A stretch of DNA of 64,000 nucleotides. Origin: Lacipirellula parvula (GTDB lineage: Bacteria > Planctomycetota > Planctomycetia > Pirellulales > Lacipirellulaceae). Below the pieces are notes generated by a model. That model worked only from the letters and a program-made list of their open reading frames with translations. It did no database searches and was not told where the DNA came from. This document shows positions 55,301-62,840 of the stretch, piece after piece. Where the stretch lies: positions 4,384,501 through 4,448,500 of the forward strand of contig NZ_AP021861.1 in the NCBI RefSeq assembly GCF_009177095.1, written 5' to 3'. Both the position numbers and the translations under genes were made by a program. Each line of letters begins with the position of its first letter. Within the stretch, counting starts at the first letter, position 1.

Positions 55301-55477
55301 GCAGGTCGAGAAATCGGGGATGCGATTACCAAGTTCATCGGCTCGGTACTGCAACTTGCCGTCGCTGCCAGACTGCACCGCAAACTCATCAGCCGCGACT
55401 GGTCGCCCAACGAAAAGCTCTCCCGTCACGCCAGGCGCGCCAAGCAGCAGAGCGACAAGCAACAACCGGCGGTGCAT
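52328..55477 (-). CDS. DUF6298 protein with pectate-lyase-like beta-helix
   Basis: A 1049-residue exported protein. Signal peptide MHRRLLLVALLLGAPGVTG begins at the ATG at 55477; the longer open frame has no better start. The first half reads as a right-handed beta-helix (VVVHAGEGDDETRIQAALDQTA, FRGAVQLAPGEFQVAGQLV, GVVLRGAGATAEGTIVVARG, RCWSAEGIHDFATGHCSAG), as in polysaccharide lyases. The second half is a TIM-barrel-like DUF6298 domain (MVAYDHHYGLWYDRRRDEH, QFNPWYWNRLRDFAKECDDKG, NVIQLTSGEYSGPLHFVEFW). It is convergent with the GH127 gene and probably acts on the same polymer. The exact bond cut is not clear. Confidence 0.82.
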   Translation of the reverse strand: MHRRLLLVALLLGAPGVTGELFVGRPVAADEFAVQSGSDGKLQYRADELGNRIPDFSTCGYAGGDRDIPDVPAVVVVHAGEGDDETRIQAALDQTAALPLRENGFRGAVQLAPGEFQVAGQLVMNASGVVLRGAGATAEGTIVVARGSDRRTLIRVAGVDDRQPPAASSIRRVVDDYVPVGGTVLTLDSAAGLKVGDAIVLRRPSSVEWVKRLGADAFGVGWRPGSRDISWERTVVTVDGKRVTLDAPVTTAIEAKFGGATVESLQWSGRLKNVGVEDLVLASTFDKNNRAGEDHAWHAVVFENVVDAWLRRVKCRHFAGGAVAVWETGRCITIEDCLSLSPVSELGGRRRMAFFTQGQQTLFLRCWSAEGIHDFATGHCSAGPNAFVNCFAARTHGDSGPLESWTSGLLFDNVRIDGGRIAFENRWAAPAGCGWAAANCVAWQCQAAQVRCFKPPGANNWTIGVWANVAGDGLIEGIGDFAQPLSLFQAQLRERRGDAAARRIDPLLLDPVGSTNPTIAQAENFTRQSAEPPKQLIDVIRERMEAAVKSDVIQRSLTKDTAPSRSPIKSVDQQPQTKPLGVLNGWLMIGDRVATGRTLTPKWWAGNIRPAEAPAFGPAITRFVPGRVGSGFTDDLPALAARMNADGMVAYDHHYGLWYDRRRDEHTHVRQANGEVEPPFYEQPFARTGEGDAWDGLSRYDLTQFNPWYWNRLRDFAKECDDKGLVLLHQNYFQHNILEAGAHWADSPWRPANNVNGLLPFPEPPPYVGDKRIFLAETFYDVTNPQLRELHREYIRQCLFNVSDRTNVIQLTSGEYSGPLHFVEFWIDVISEWERETGRDALVAVSAPKNVQDAILSDLVRTEAVDVIDVRYWAYTADDGLYAPNGGENLAPRQHLRQTKLKPGGAAAIVRAVREYRERYPEKAVIYYADQNCPSAHDGWAVLIGGGSLADVPRLPAELAAALSAMKPDQTLELNANQWALSQPGSAYLIYSAASDEPLKLKLPDSDASYEVRWINATTGAVADGSDIRGGAAISLQPQEKIAWITRRE

Positions 55478-55606
55478 CGACAGCCGCCGACATTGTCGCG
55501 GCGGTACCCGAGAAGCGAAAAAAGCGATCGCCATTCCAAAGTAAACCGGGGTCGCGACCGCCTCAAGCCGCTCCGCTTGCATTCACCGGCGGCAAAACCG
55601 CAGGGG

Positions 55607-56413
55607 TTACTCCGGGATGAGCACGCCCACGTAAAGATTGCCGTCGGTATGCCATTCGTCGCCGCCGCCGTTCTTCCCTTCGAGCGTCTTGTGGAAGTGC
55701 TGCACGATGTATTCATCGCTCAGGACGCCCGCCTCATTGAGGTCAACGAACAGGGTGTCGCGTTCCTGATCGACGTTGCCGTCGATGTGGTGCGTGATCT
55801 GCCCCGTGCGGTGGCTGAGGCCGACCCCTTTGTCGAACGCGGCCGAACCAATCCAAACGGGCTGGCCATCGGGGTCGATCTTGTCAGTCTTCCAAAACCG
55901 AACGTGGTGGCGCTGGCGAGGGTCGTCGCCGACCTGCTTTTCGAACGCCAAATCCTCCTTGCGGCCAAATAAGTAAAGGCTACTTACCGGCGCCTGATCG
56001 TCGGGGCGTTTTAACACGGTCGCTTCGGCGATTTTGAGGTCACTGCTCAGCGACAACGGCTTCGCTTCCAGCCACTTGGCCGCCGCCATCCCTTTGATGA
56101 GATCGTTCTCCGACCCGATCAGGCTCACATTCAGCGGATCGCCCGGAATGTTGTCGGCCGCACGGGTGACGTCGGGGAGATCATCAAGTGCAGGATGGCG
56201 GGATTCCTTGATCTTCCAGACCAGCGGTAGCAGCAGATAAGCGCCGCCAAGCCAACCGAGAATCAGGAGCAGCATCCAACCAGCCATGCGTCGTTTCCAT
56301 CGGCGGCGAACCCGCTCAGGGACTGCCGTCACGCCCTCCGCCTCGCGCGTACCGCTGGGGTTCTCAGCATCAGGAGGAATGTTCGCCATTGTTGCTTCAG
56401 TTGATTCCGCCAC
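55607..56413 (-). CDS. membrane-anchored LssY C-terminal domain protein
   Basis: A 268-residue protein with a cytoplasmic basic stretch (RVRRRWKRRMAG), one membrane helix (WMLLLILGWLGGAYLLLPLVW, 21 residues as positions ~46-66 with a short tail) and an outer domain of LssY_C type: DPLNVSLIGSENDLIKGM, AKWLEAKPLSLSSDLKIAE, VSSLYLFGRKEDLAFEKQVG, RHHVRFWKT. LssY C-terminal domains are found in putative transport or envelope proteins of unknown activity. It stands alone between the polysaccharide genes and the ubiquitin-like operon, which is divergent from it. Confidence 0.75.
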   Translation of the reverse strand: MAESTEATMANIPPDAENPSGTREAEGVTAVPERVRRRWKRRMAGWMLLLILGWLGGAYLLLPLVWKIKESRHPALDDLPDVTRAADNIPGDPLNVSLIGSENDLIKGMAAAKWLEAKPLSLSSDLKIAEATVLKRPDDQAPVSSLYLFGRKEDLAFEKQVGDDPRQRHHVRFWKTDKIDPDGQPVWIGSAAFDKGVGLSHRTGQITHHIDGNVDQERDTLFVDLNEAGVLSDEYIVQHFHKTLEGKNGGGDEWHTDGNLYVGVLIPE

Positions 56414-56689
56414 GTTCTATTTTCGGTCCGTCTCCGCCGCCTTCTATGCTAACGGACGGCTGCCAGGGGAAGCAACGTGCGATCGGGCCATACCACTGTT
56501 GCACAGCGGCCCTGTCAACCGGCTAATCCGCCGCGCCGCCCGCCGTTTGCGCATCGGCGACGCCTTCGATCAGGCGGTCGCCAATCGCCTCGCCGGATCC
56601 TCCGATATCTCTAGGTATTGGAGCAAAAGGTGGCTATAGTGCAGACGCAAAATTCCTCTCCATGTCTCGGCTGTGGCCGATCGCCCGCA

Positions 56690-56965
56690 ATGAATGAGAT
56701 CAAGATCGAAGTTTGGGACGCCACGGGAAACAAGCGTCAGCTCGTGGAGGTTCCCACCGACGCCGAAGTGAACCGCCTGATCGCCGTGCTCATCGAACGG
56801 ATGAACCTGCCGCGGCACAGCCCTGACGGGCAAATGATGAGCTATAAGTTCCATCACAAGAGTTCCGGGCGGCAGCTGCTCGACTCCGACACGCTGCAAT
56901 CGGCCAACGTGAAGGAAGGCGATATTTTGCGGCTACAACCAGAGATCACGGCTGGCTGCCGCTAA
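56690..56965 (+). CDS. ubiquitin-like beta-grasp protein
   Basis: A 91-residue beta-grasp protein that heads an operon with E1 and JAB genes. The pattern is KIEVWDATGNKRQLVEVPTDAEVNRLIAVLIE, a YKFHHKSSGRQLLDSDTLQS section and the last strand VKEGDILRLQPEITAGCR, as in ubiquitin and YukD/EsaB. It has no terminal Gly-Gly; the end is Ala-Gly-Cys-Arg, so JAB could trim two residues to expose the glycine. The ATG at 56690 is chosen because the fold begins there; the open frame from 56618 adds residues without structure. The likely role is a protein or lipid tag conjugated by the E1 two genes on. Confidence 0.75.
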   Translation: MNEIKIEVWDATGNKRQLVEVPTDAEVNRLIAVLIERMNLPRHSPDGQMMSYKFHHKSSGRQLLDSDTLQSANVKEGDILRLQPEITAGCR

Positions 56966-56977
56966 TAGGGACGGTGC

Positions 56978-57376
56978 ATGACGGTAGTCGAAGCGATCAA
57001 AGTCTGTCCATTTTGCGGCGAAACGATTCTCGCCGTGGCACGCAAGTGTCGTTACTGCCGCACCTACCTCGATCGTGCGCTCGCTCCTGCGGCGAAGGCG
57101 ACGCGATATCCGCTGACCGATCGCGCCATCAAGGGCGTCAATCAACCGAAGTCGGCCATCGTCGCCGGCGGGTTGGGGGTGCTGGCCTGGTTTCCGATTG
57201 TGGGGGCGCTATTCGGTTTGTTGGCCGTTTTGTTTGGCCTCCTCGCGCTGAGAACGATTGGAGCCGACCCGTCGCGCGCCGGTCGCGGACGAGCGTGGTT
57301 TGGCATCGTCTCAGGCGGGGCGATGTCCGTGCTGTGGAGCATCGTGGCCGCAAACGCGCACCTCAACGCAACATAG
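56978..57376 (+). CDS. zinc-ribbon membrane protein (DUF4190-like)
   Basis: A 132-residue protein with a zinc ribbon at the amino terminus (VCPFCGETILAVARKCRYCRTYLD, four cysteines) and two membrane helices (SAIVAGGLGVLAWFPIVGALFG, then AWFGIVSGGAMSVLWSIVA) linked by a loop typical of DUF4190 proteins. Twelve bases after the ubiquitin-like gene and 25 before the E1 gene. The same ribbon type (CxxCGExI...KCRxC) occurs in two more proteins of this operon, which suggests a common partner. It may tether the pathway to the membrane. Confidence 0.8.
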   Translation: MTVVEAIKVCPFCGETILAVARKCRYCRTYLDRALAPAAKATRYPLTDRAIKGVNQPKSAIVAGGLGVLAWFPIVGALFGLLAVLFGLLALRTIGADPSRAGRGRAWFGIVSGGAMSVLWSIVAANAHLNAT

Positions 57377-57401
57377 TCGACCACCGGGACGATCGAAACT
57401 T

Positions 57402-58598
57402 ATGAGCGACGTGCTGCAGATCAACCCCAATGTTAGTGAAGGGCGCTTCTCGCGTTTCGAACTTATCGGTTGGTGGGACCAATCGCGGCTCGCAGCGGCA
57501 AAGGCGCTCGTCATCGGCGCCGGCGCCCTTGGGAACGAGATTATCAAGAATCTCGCCCTGCTCGGCGTCGGGCACATTCTCGTCGTCGACTTCGATCAGA
57601 TCGAACACAGCAACCTCTCGCGATCGGTGCTCTACCGTGAGAGCGACTGCGGTCGACGAAAGGCCGACGCCGCCGCGGAACGTGCGAAGGAGATCTACCC
57701 GCAGTTGCGGATCGAGCCGCTGCATGCGAACGTCGTTTACGATCTGGGGCTCGGTCCGTATCGCTGGGCCGACGTGATTCTGGGGGGTCTCGACAATCGC
57801 GAGGCTCGCGTTGCCATCAACCGCGCCGCCGCGAAGGTCGGTAAGCCTTGGATTGACGGAGCCATCGAACGCCTTGATGGCGTGGCTCGCGTGTTCGACC
57901 CCGCTATCGGCCCGTGCTACGAGTGCACGATGAGCGAGGTCGATTGGAAGATGCTCGAAGCGAGACGAAGTTGCGCGCTGTTGACGCGCAGCGAGATGGA
58001 GCAGGGGAAAACCCCGACGACGCCGACCACGTCGTCCGTGATCGCCGGCATTCAAGTTCAGGAAGCGGTGAAGCTGCTACATGGTTTGGAAACACTTTCG
58101 GGGCAAGGGTTCGTCTTCGATGGGACCTACCACCAAAGCTATTTGGTGAACTACACGCGGCTCGATGATTGTCCAAGCCACGAAGCCTTGGAGCCGGTCA
58201 TCGCGATGCCGTGGAGCGTTGGCCGCACCACCCCGCGCGAGGTGCTGGAACGAGCCCTGCACGACTTGGGCGGCGACGCGGTGCTGGAGTTCAACCACGA
58301 CCTGCTGGCGACGCTCACCTGCCCAACGTGCCAAGAGACGACGACGCACCTCGCCTCGCTCGGCAAGGTCACCGAGCGCGCAGCTGTTTGCCCGAAGTGC
58401 GGCGCCCTGCGCGCGCCAGGCATGTATCACTCACTCGCGCTCGATTCGCCGCTGTGTGATCGCCCGCTGGCGGAACTCGGCGTCCCGGCGTGGGATATTT
58501 TCGGAGCGCGAGCCGGCGATCGGTTCGTCTATTACGAATTAGCAGGAGACCAGCTCGATGTTCTCCGCTCGCTGTCAAACGACGAGGGTTCGACGTGA
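57402..58598 (+). CDS. E1/ThiF-like activating enzyme
   Basis: A 398-residue adenylating enzyme. The Rossmann nucleotide site is KALVIGAGALGNEIIKNLALLGVG, followed by VVDFDQIEHSNLSRSVLYR and the conserved KADAAAERAKEIYP. The region CYECTMSEVDWKMLEARRSCALLTR carries the cysteines, one of which (SCALLTR) is at the place of the thioester cysteine. TTSSVIAGIQVQEAVKLLHG ends the E1 core. A C-terminal extension has a zinc ribbon (CPTC, then CPKC) and a final alpha/beta part. The ATG at 57402 fits family starts. It overlaps the JAB gene by four bases. It should activate the C terminus of the ubiquitin-like protein with ATP. Confidence 0.93.
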   Translation: MSDVLQINPNVSEGRFSRFELIGWWDQSRLAAAKALVIGAGALGNEIIKNLALLGVGHILVVDFDQIEHSNLSRSVLYRESDCGRRKADAAAERAKEIYPQLRIEPLHANVVYDLGLGPYRWADVILGGLDNREARVAINRAAAKVGKPWIDGAIERLDGVARVFDPAIGPCYECTMSEVDWKMLEARRSCALLTRSEMEQGKTPTTPTTSSVIAGIQVQEAVKLLHGLETLSGQGFVFDGTYHQSYLVNYTRLDDCPSHEALEPVIAMPWSVGRTTPREVLERALHDLGGDAVLEFNHDLLATLTCPTCQETTTHLASLGKVTERAAVCPKCGALRAPGMYHSLALDSPLCDRPLAELGVPAWDIFGARAGDRFVYYELAGDQLDVLRSLSNDEGST

Positions 58599-59836
58599 GT
58601 ACTACTGACGTAACCAACTTGGCAAGCGAGGGGTTGGCGGAGCTTCGGTTCCCGGTCGACTACCATGCGCCGTTCCGATTCTTCCTTGTACCCGAGGTGC
58701 ACCGTGCCGTCAGCGCTCACGCGAAGGAAGATACTTCGGTCGAAATTTGCGGCGTGTTGGTCGGGGTATGGGGACGCGATGAGTTAGGTCCATTCGCTCA
58801 AGTGAGTAACTTCATTCGCTGCGACAATGCTTCGAGCAAGGTCGCGGAAGTGACGTTCACCCACGAATCTTGGGCGCAGATCAACCAGGAAATGGACTCG
58901 AAGTACGCCGACAAGCGGATCGTCGGGTGGTATCACTCGCACCCCGACTTCGGCATTTTTCTTTCGGACCGCGACTGTTTCATTCACGAGCATTTCTTCT
59001 CCGGGGCAGGGCAGGTTGCCTACGTCGTCGATCCGGTGCGCGACCTGGAGGGAGTGTTCGCGTGGCAGAAGGGCAAACCGACTCCGCTGGACCACTACTG
59101 GATCGGGCCGGAGATTCGCACCGTGGAAGCGAGCCGGCGAAACGTGGCGAAAGAAAGCGCTGGCCGCTCGCAACCTGCGCTGGATCCGCGCGGCGTGGAG
59201 ACAGCCGTCGCAGCGCCAAGCAACGCCGATCGATCATCGCTCGGAACGATCACGACCATGCTAGGCTGGCTGGCGCTCTTCCTGCTGGGCTACACGCTTG
59301 CCGGTGCGCGAACGCGCTGGGATCGCGAAATGATGATCGAGGGCGCCGTCGCCCACTACGGCATCATGAAAATTGTGGCGCTCGGACTGGATCAAGATCT
59401 CGCCAAAGTTCGTAAGAATCTCGACGCCATCGCGACGGAGACGAAGAAGTTTCCAGCGGCCAATGCGAAACTTACAGACGAGGAGGCGGCCGCGGCCGAC
59501 AAGCAGCGCGAACTCGTCGTCGACAGCCTGGCGCTCACGTCGAAGATGGCGGATCAAATCCAGCAGCGCTATGCGTTGACGTTAGAAGAACGATCAGCGC
59601 TAGTACGACTGGTGGCAGTCAAGGAAGCCGAGGCGGCGGCGATCCTCGCGTCGCCGCCAGCGGCTAGCGGCACGCCGACGCCGCCGGCCGCCAAAGCAAT
59701 CGCCTCGCCGCCGCAGCCTTCCGCCCCGGCGGCCAAAGCTGAAAAAACGCCGAGCACTGCGAAGCCTGGCGATGCTCCAGCAGCCTCGAACGCCGCACCG
59801 GCGGCTAACCCCGCTCCCGCTGCTCCAGGCGACTGA
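58595..59836 (+). CDS. JAB/MPN metalloprotease with membrane anchor
   Basis: A 413-residue protein. The first ~190 residues form a JAB domain with the JAMM motif: Glu in VEICGVLVG, then HSHPDFGIFLSDRD, which fits HxHx7SxxD exactly. This is the deubiquitinase-type zinc site. After a linker, one membrane helix (MLGWLALFLLGYTLAG) and a helical segment lead to an alanine/proline-rich tail of about 100 residues. The GTG at 58595 overlaps the E1 stop by four bases. Expected role: trimming the ubiquitin-like precursor and/or removing it from targets, near the membrane. Confidence 0.93.
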   Translation: MSTTDVTNLASEGLAELRFPVDYHAPFRFFLVPEVHRAVSAHAKEDTSVEICGVLVGVWGRDELGPFAQVSNFIRCDNASSKVAEVTFTHESWAQINQEMDSKYADKRIVGWYHSHPDFGIFLSDRDCFIHEHFFSGAGQVAYVVDPVRDLEGVFAWQKGKPTPLDHYWIGPEIRTVEASRRNVAKESAGRSQPALDPRGVETAVAAPSNADRSSLGTITTMLGWLALFLLGYTLAGARTRWDREMMIEGAVAHYGIMKIVALGLDQDLAKVRKNLDAIATETKKFPAANAKLTDEEAAAADKQRELVVDSLALTSKMADQIQQRYALTLEERSALVRLVAVKEAEAAAILASPPAASGTPTPPAAKAIASPPQPSAPAAKAEKTPSTAKPGDAPAASNAAPAANPAPAAPGD

Positions 59837-59898
59837 AACTCCCGAAGCAACGTCGCGTTCCCTGAAATCGATCTCCACTAGGCGCTTGCCAGCCAGTT

Positions 59899-60960
59899 AT
59901 GGCCGATCCCATACGCATCACAACCGCCGATCTGCAGCGTCCCGAAGTCAACGACTACGTCGAGATGCAGAAGTATCTGCAGCGCGACGTCAGCGACTTA
60001 GGCCGGCAACCGTGGTTGATCCGCGTCATTTACGCGAACTGGTTCTATTTGTCGCTCGCTTCCATGTGCGGCGGCCTGGCCGCGTGGGCGTGTTTGGAAC
60101 CTTGGTTTGACGACAACTCTCTCGACGAAGTGACAGTCGTTGCATTCTTGATGTTTCCAGCGGTCGTAGGCGGAATCGGTCTGTTCTTAGGGGCGGCGGA
60201 AGGAATTATGTGCCGCAACCTTCGCCGCGCGGTAATCAGCGGATCCGTTGGGCTGGGCGTCGGCTTTGCCGGAGGGATGATCGCCATTTTCCCGGCGGGG
60301 ATGATCTTCATGGTGATGACGCTGATTGCCGTCAGCGTCTCAGGCGAACTCGACGAAAATGAGCTGCCAACCGGGGTTGGTCTGTTGATTTTTATGATGG
60401 GACGTTCGGCCTATTGGATGATCGCCGGAATTCCGGCGGGCTTAGGGCAGGGAATCGCGCTGCGTGAAAAGAAAGTCATTATCAACGGCATCGTCGGCAG
60501 CTTGCTCGGAGGCCTCGTCGGGGGCCTGCTGTTCGACCCGATCTCAATTGTTTTGCTCACAGAAGATGGCCAAGCAACCTACAGTCGAGCCGTCGGATTC
60601 GGAACCATTGGCCTCTTTGTGGGACTATTCGTCGGGCTCGTTGAAGGCTGGACGAAGACGGCATGGCTGCTGATGCGCAAGGGCCCGCTGGCGGGCAAGC
60701 AGTTCATCATGTTCAAGGATACGACGATTCTGGGCAGTTCGCCGAAGGCGGATATCTACCTATTCAAAGACGACGCGATCGAACCGCGTCACGCAACGAT
60801 CACCAATCGCGGCGGGAGATTCGAGATTGAAGACTGCAACACGCCCGATGGAACGTACGTCAACGGGATCCCCGTGACGCGCACGATTCTCCGCGACGGC
60901 GACAAGATTGTGCTCGGGAAAACCGTGCTGGAGTTTTCGATGAAAGAGACGGCGTCGTGA
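59899..60960 (+). CDS. membrane protein with C-terminal FHA domain
   Basis: A 353-residue protein with an amino-terminal cytoplasmic part, about six hydrophobic segments (for example FYLSLASMCGGLAAWACL, VVAFLMFPAVVGGIGLFLG, GFAGGMIAIFPAGMIFMVMT) and a C-terminal FHA domain (TTILGSSPKADIYLF, then IEPRHATITNRGGRF, NGIPVTRTILRDGDKIVLG). FHA domains bind phosphothreonine, so the protein may recruit phosphorylated partners to the membrane. It follows the JAB gene by 62 bases on the same strand and is likely part of the same operon. Confidence 0.88.
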   Translation: MADPIRITTADLQRPEVNDYVEMQKYLQRDVSDLGRQPWLIRVIYANWFYLSLASMCGGLAAWACLEPWFDDNSLDEVTVVAFLMFPAVVGGIGLFLGAAEGIMCRNLRRAVISGSVGLGVGFAGGMIAIFPAGMIFMVMTLIAVSVSGELDENELPTGVGLLIFMMGRSAYWMIAGIPAGLGQGIALREKKVIINGIVGSLLGGLVGGLLFDPISIVLLTEDGQATYSRAVGFGTIGLFVGLFVGLVEGWTKTAWLLMRKGPLAGKQFIMFKDTTILGSSPKADIYLFKDDAIEPRHATITNRGGRFEIEDCNTPDGTYVNGIPVTRTILRDGDKIVLGKTVLEFSMKETAS

Positions 60961-61048
60961 TCGCTTGCATCCATTGCGTCCGTCCACCTTCGCTGCCTTC
61001 CGCAACCTTGCCGTTCAACTCATCAATATTTTCTCGGGAGATTTCGAC

Positions 61049-62026
61049 GTGCCCATCCAAGTAACCTGCCCGAGTTGCCAGACGACGCTGAAGACCGCCG
61101 ACTCCTCGGCCGGCAAGCGGGCCAAGTGTCCGAAGTGCGACGGCGTGCTTGACATTCCGTTTCCAGTCGCCGAGATCGTAGAAGACGATGAGTACGAATT
61201 GGAAGTCGTTGCTCCGGCCGCCTCGAACGAACTTGGGGACGCCGAGCCGGCGAGCGAGGCTGATCGTCGTCCGTGCCCTGCCTGCGGCGAGATGATTGCT
61301 CGCAAGGCGATTAAGTGTCGCTTTTGCAACGAGATTTTCGATCGATCGCTGCGGGGGATTGCCTCCGGCCCTGCCGACATTCACGACCCGGACTGGCTGA
61401 AAGTTCGCAGCGGGGTGGCGGCGATTTACTACAGTTATATTTCTATTGTGGTCGCCATTGTTTTAGGGCTCGTTATCGGCGGCGTTGTTACGGCGGTAGC
61501 GGGCCGGGACGGAGACGCCGCGAATATTGCAGGGGGAATTGGCGGGCTTTTGTTTGTACTAGTCTTTGTTGGGGCCGCGATCGGCATCATTGTCGGGCAG
61601 GTCCGCTGCACCAACGCCCCCCAAGACAGTGGCGCCCGGGGTCTCGCCAACGGCGCCGCTATTTGCATGGTGCTCAATATCGTCCTCTCCATGGCGGGCC
61701 GCGGCGCGCAGTTGCCTGCGCTGAATTTGTTGGGGAGTTTGCTCTCAGCCGTCGGATGGATCCTCTTTATCCTCTTTATTCGCCAATCGGCCTCGTACTT
61801 AGGAAATGACGACCTCGCGAGAAGCGCTGTGAGGTTTCTGATTTTTGGGGTGGTCTGCTTCTTTAGCGCGATCGGAGCGGTCGCCGTGGTGGTCGCTCAA
61901 ATTGAGATCCTGTCGATCGTGCTGGGCGTTACGCTCCTGGTGATGGCTATCATGGCATTCATTTGGTTGCTGAGATTGCTCAAGGGGCTGATGACCACCA
62001 TCGATCAGTGCATGAGCGGTTACTGA
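61049..62026 (+). CDS. zinc-ribbon multi-span membrane protein
   Basis: A 325-residue protein starting at the GTG at 61049, which has GGGAG nine bases upstream; the longer frame from 60965 lacks a good site. It has two zinc ribbons: VTCPSCQTTLKTADSSAGKRA then CPKC, and CPACGEMIARKAIKCRFCNEIF. Then come about six membrane helices (YISIVVAIVLGLVIGGVVTA, GLLFVLVFVGAAIGIIVG, and a pair near the C terminus). The second ribbon is the same type as in the second gene of the operon. Function not known. Confidence 0.82.
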   Translation: MPIQVTCPSCQTTLKTADSSAGKRAKCPKCDGVLDIPFPVAEIVEDDEYELEVVAPAASNELGDAEPASEADRRPCPACGEMIARKAIKCRFCNEIFDRSLRGIASGPADIHDPDWLKVRSGVAAIYYSYISIVVAIVLGLVIGGVVTAVAGRDGDAANIAGGIGGLLFVLVFVGAAIGIIVGQVRCTNAPQDSGARGLANGAAICMVLNIVLSMAGRGAQLPALNLLGSLLSAVGWILFILFIRQSASYLGNDDLARSAVRFLIFGVVCFFSAIGAVAVVVAQIEILSIVLGVTLLVMAIMAFIWLLRLLKGLMTTIDQCMSGY

Positions 62027-62059
62027 TTTTATTTCCACGACGACCTGGAACGCTTCCCC

Positions 62060-62806
62060 GTGCCCGAAACCGTCAACTGCGTCTGCGGGGCAATCTTGCG
62101 ATTGCCTCCGCATGCCAAGGGTAAGTCGCTCAAGTGCCCGCAATGCTCTCGGCGGATCAACGTGCCTTTGCCGGGCGCGGCGGTCGCCGCTGCGGCGCCT
62201 TCGCCTTCGCCTCCGCCTTCGAGTCCAGAAAGCGTGCGGGCTACTGCCACGGACGCTCAACTGACCTGTTCGATCTGCTTGACGAAAATCGGCGTCGGCG
62301 AGAGCGTGCGTCGGTGCGCGACGTGCGATCAGCTGTACCACGATGAATGTTGGTCGGAAGTGGGCGGCTGCGGCACGTTCGGCTGCAAAGAGGCGCCGGC
62401 AAGCGACAAATCCGAGCAATCCCCGCAGGCTCCGCTGACTGCCTGGGGAGACCACAAGAACTGCCCGATCTGCGGCGAAACGATCAAATCGATCGCGCTG
62501 AAATGCCGCTATTGCGGCGTTACGTTCGAAACCGCGGATCCGCAGTCCGTCGGCGACCTCCGCCGGAGCGCATCGCAAAAAGCCGAGTTGGCCTCAGTTC
62601 GGCAAAGCGTCATTGCACTGTTCGTCGCGGCGTTGCTCGGTCTGTGCGCCCCGCTGATCGCAATCGTTTCGCTATTCTACCTGATTCCCCGACGTGCCCA
62701 ACTCGCGAAATGCGGGCCTCTGTATATGATCATGGGGTGGACGGCGCTCGGCCTGTCGTGTTGCTACTGCATCCTCTTCTTTCTGCTGGTTGCGTTGAAG
62801 CAGTAA
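62060..62806 (+). CDS. RING-like/zinc-ribbon membrane protein
   Basis: A 248-residue protein with three cysteine-rich parts: VNCVCGAILRLPPHAKG with CPQCSRR, a RING/Prok-RING-like finger (CSICLTKIGVGESVRRC, then CDQLYHDECW, GGCGTFGC), and CPICGETIKSIALKCRYCG. Two membrane helices close it (VIALFVAALLGLCAPLIAIVS and MIMGWTALGLSCCYCILFFLL, both over 20 residues as positions ~180-205 and ~222-245). The finger spacing Cx2C...Cx2C...HxxxC is close to eukaryotic RING or PHD-like E3 fingers, and its place next to ubiquitin-like, E1 and JAB genes makes a ligase role worth considering. Confidence 0.75.
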   Translation: MPETVNCVCGAILRLPPHAKGKSLKCPQCSRRINVPLPGAAVAAAAPSPSPPPSSPESVRATATDAQLTCSICLTKIGVGESVRRCATCDQLYHDECWSEVGGCGTFGCKEAPASDKSEQSPQAPLTAWGDHKNCPICGETIKSIALKCRYCGVTFETADPQSVGDLRRSASQKAELASVRQSVIALFVAALLGLCAPLIAIVSLFYLIPRRAQLAKCGPLYMIMGWTALGLSCCYCILFFLLVALKQ

Positions 62807-62840
62807 TGCCAAGAGAACTCCACCCACTGGACCGCCGGTC

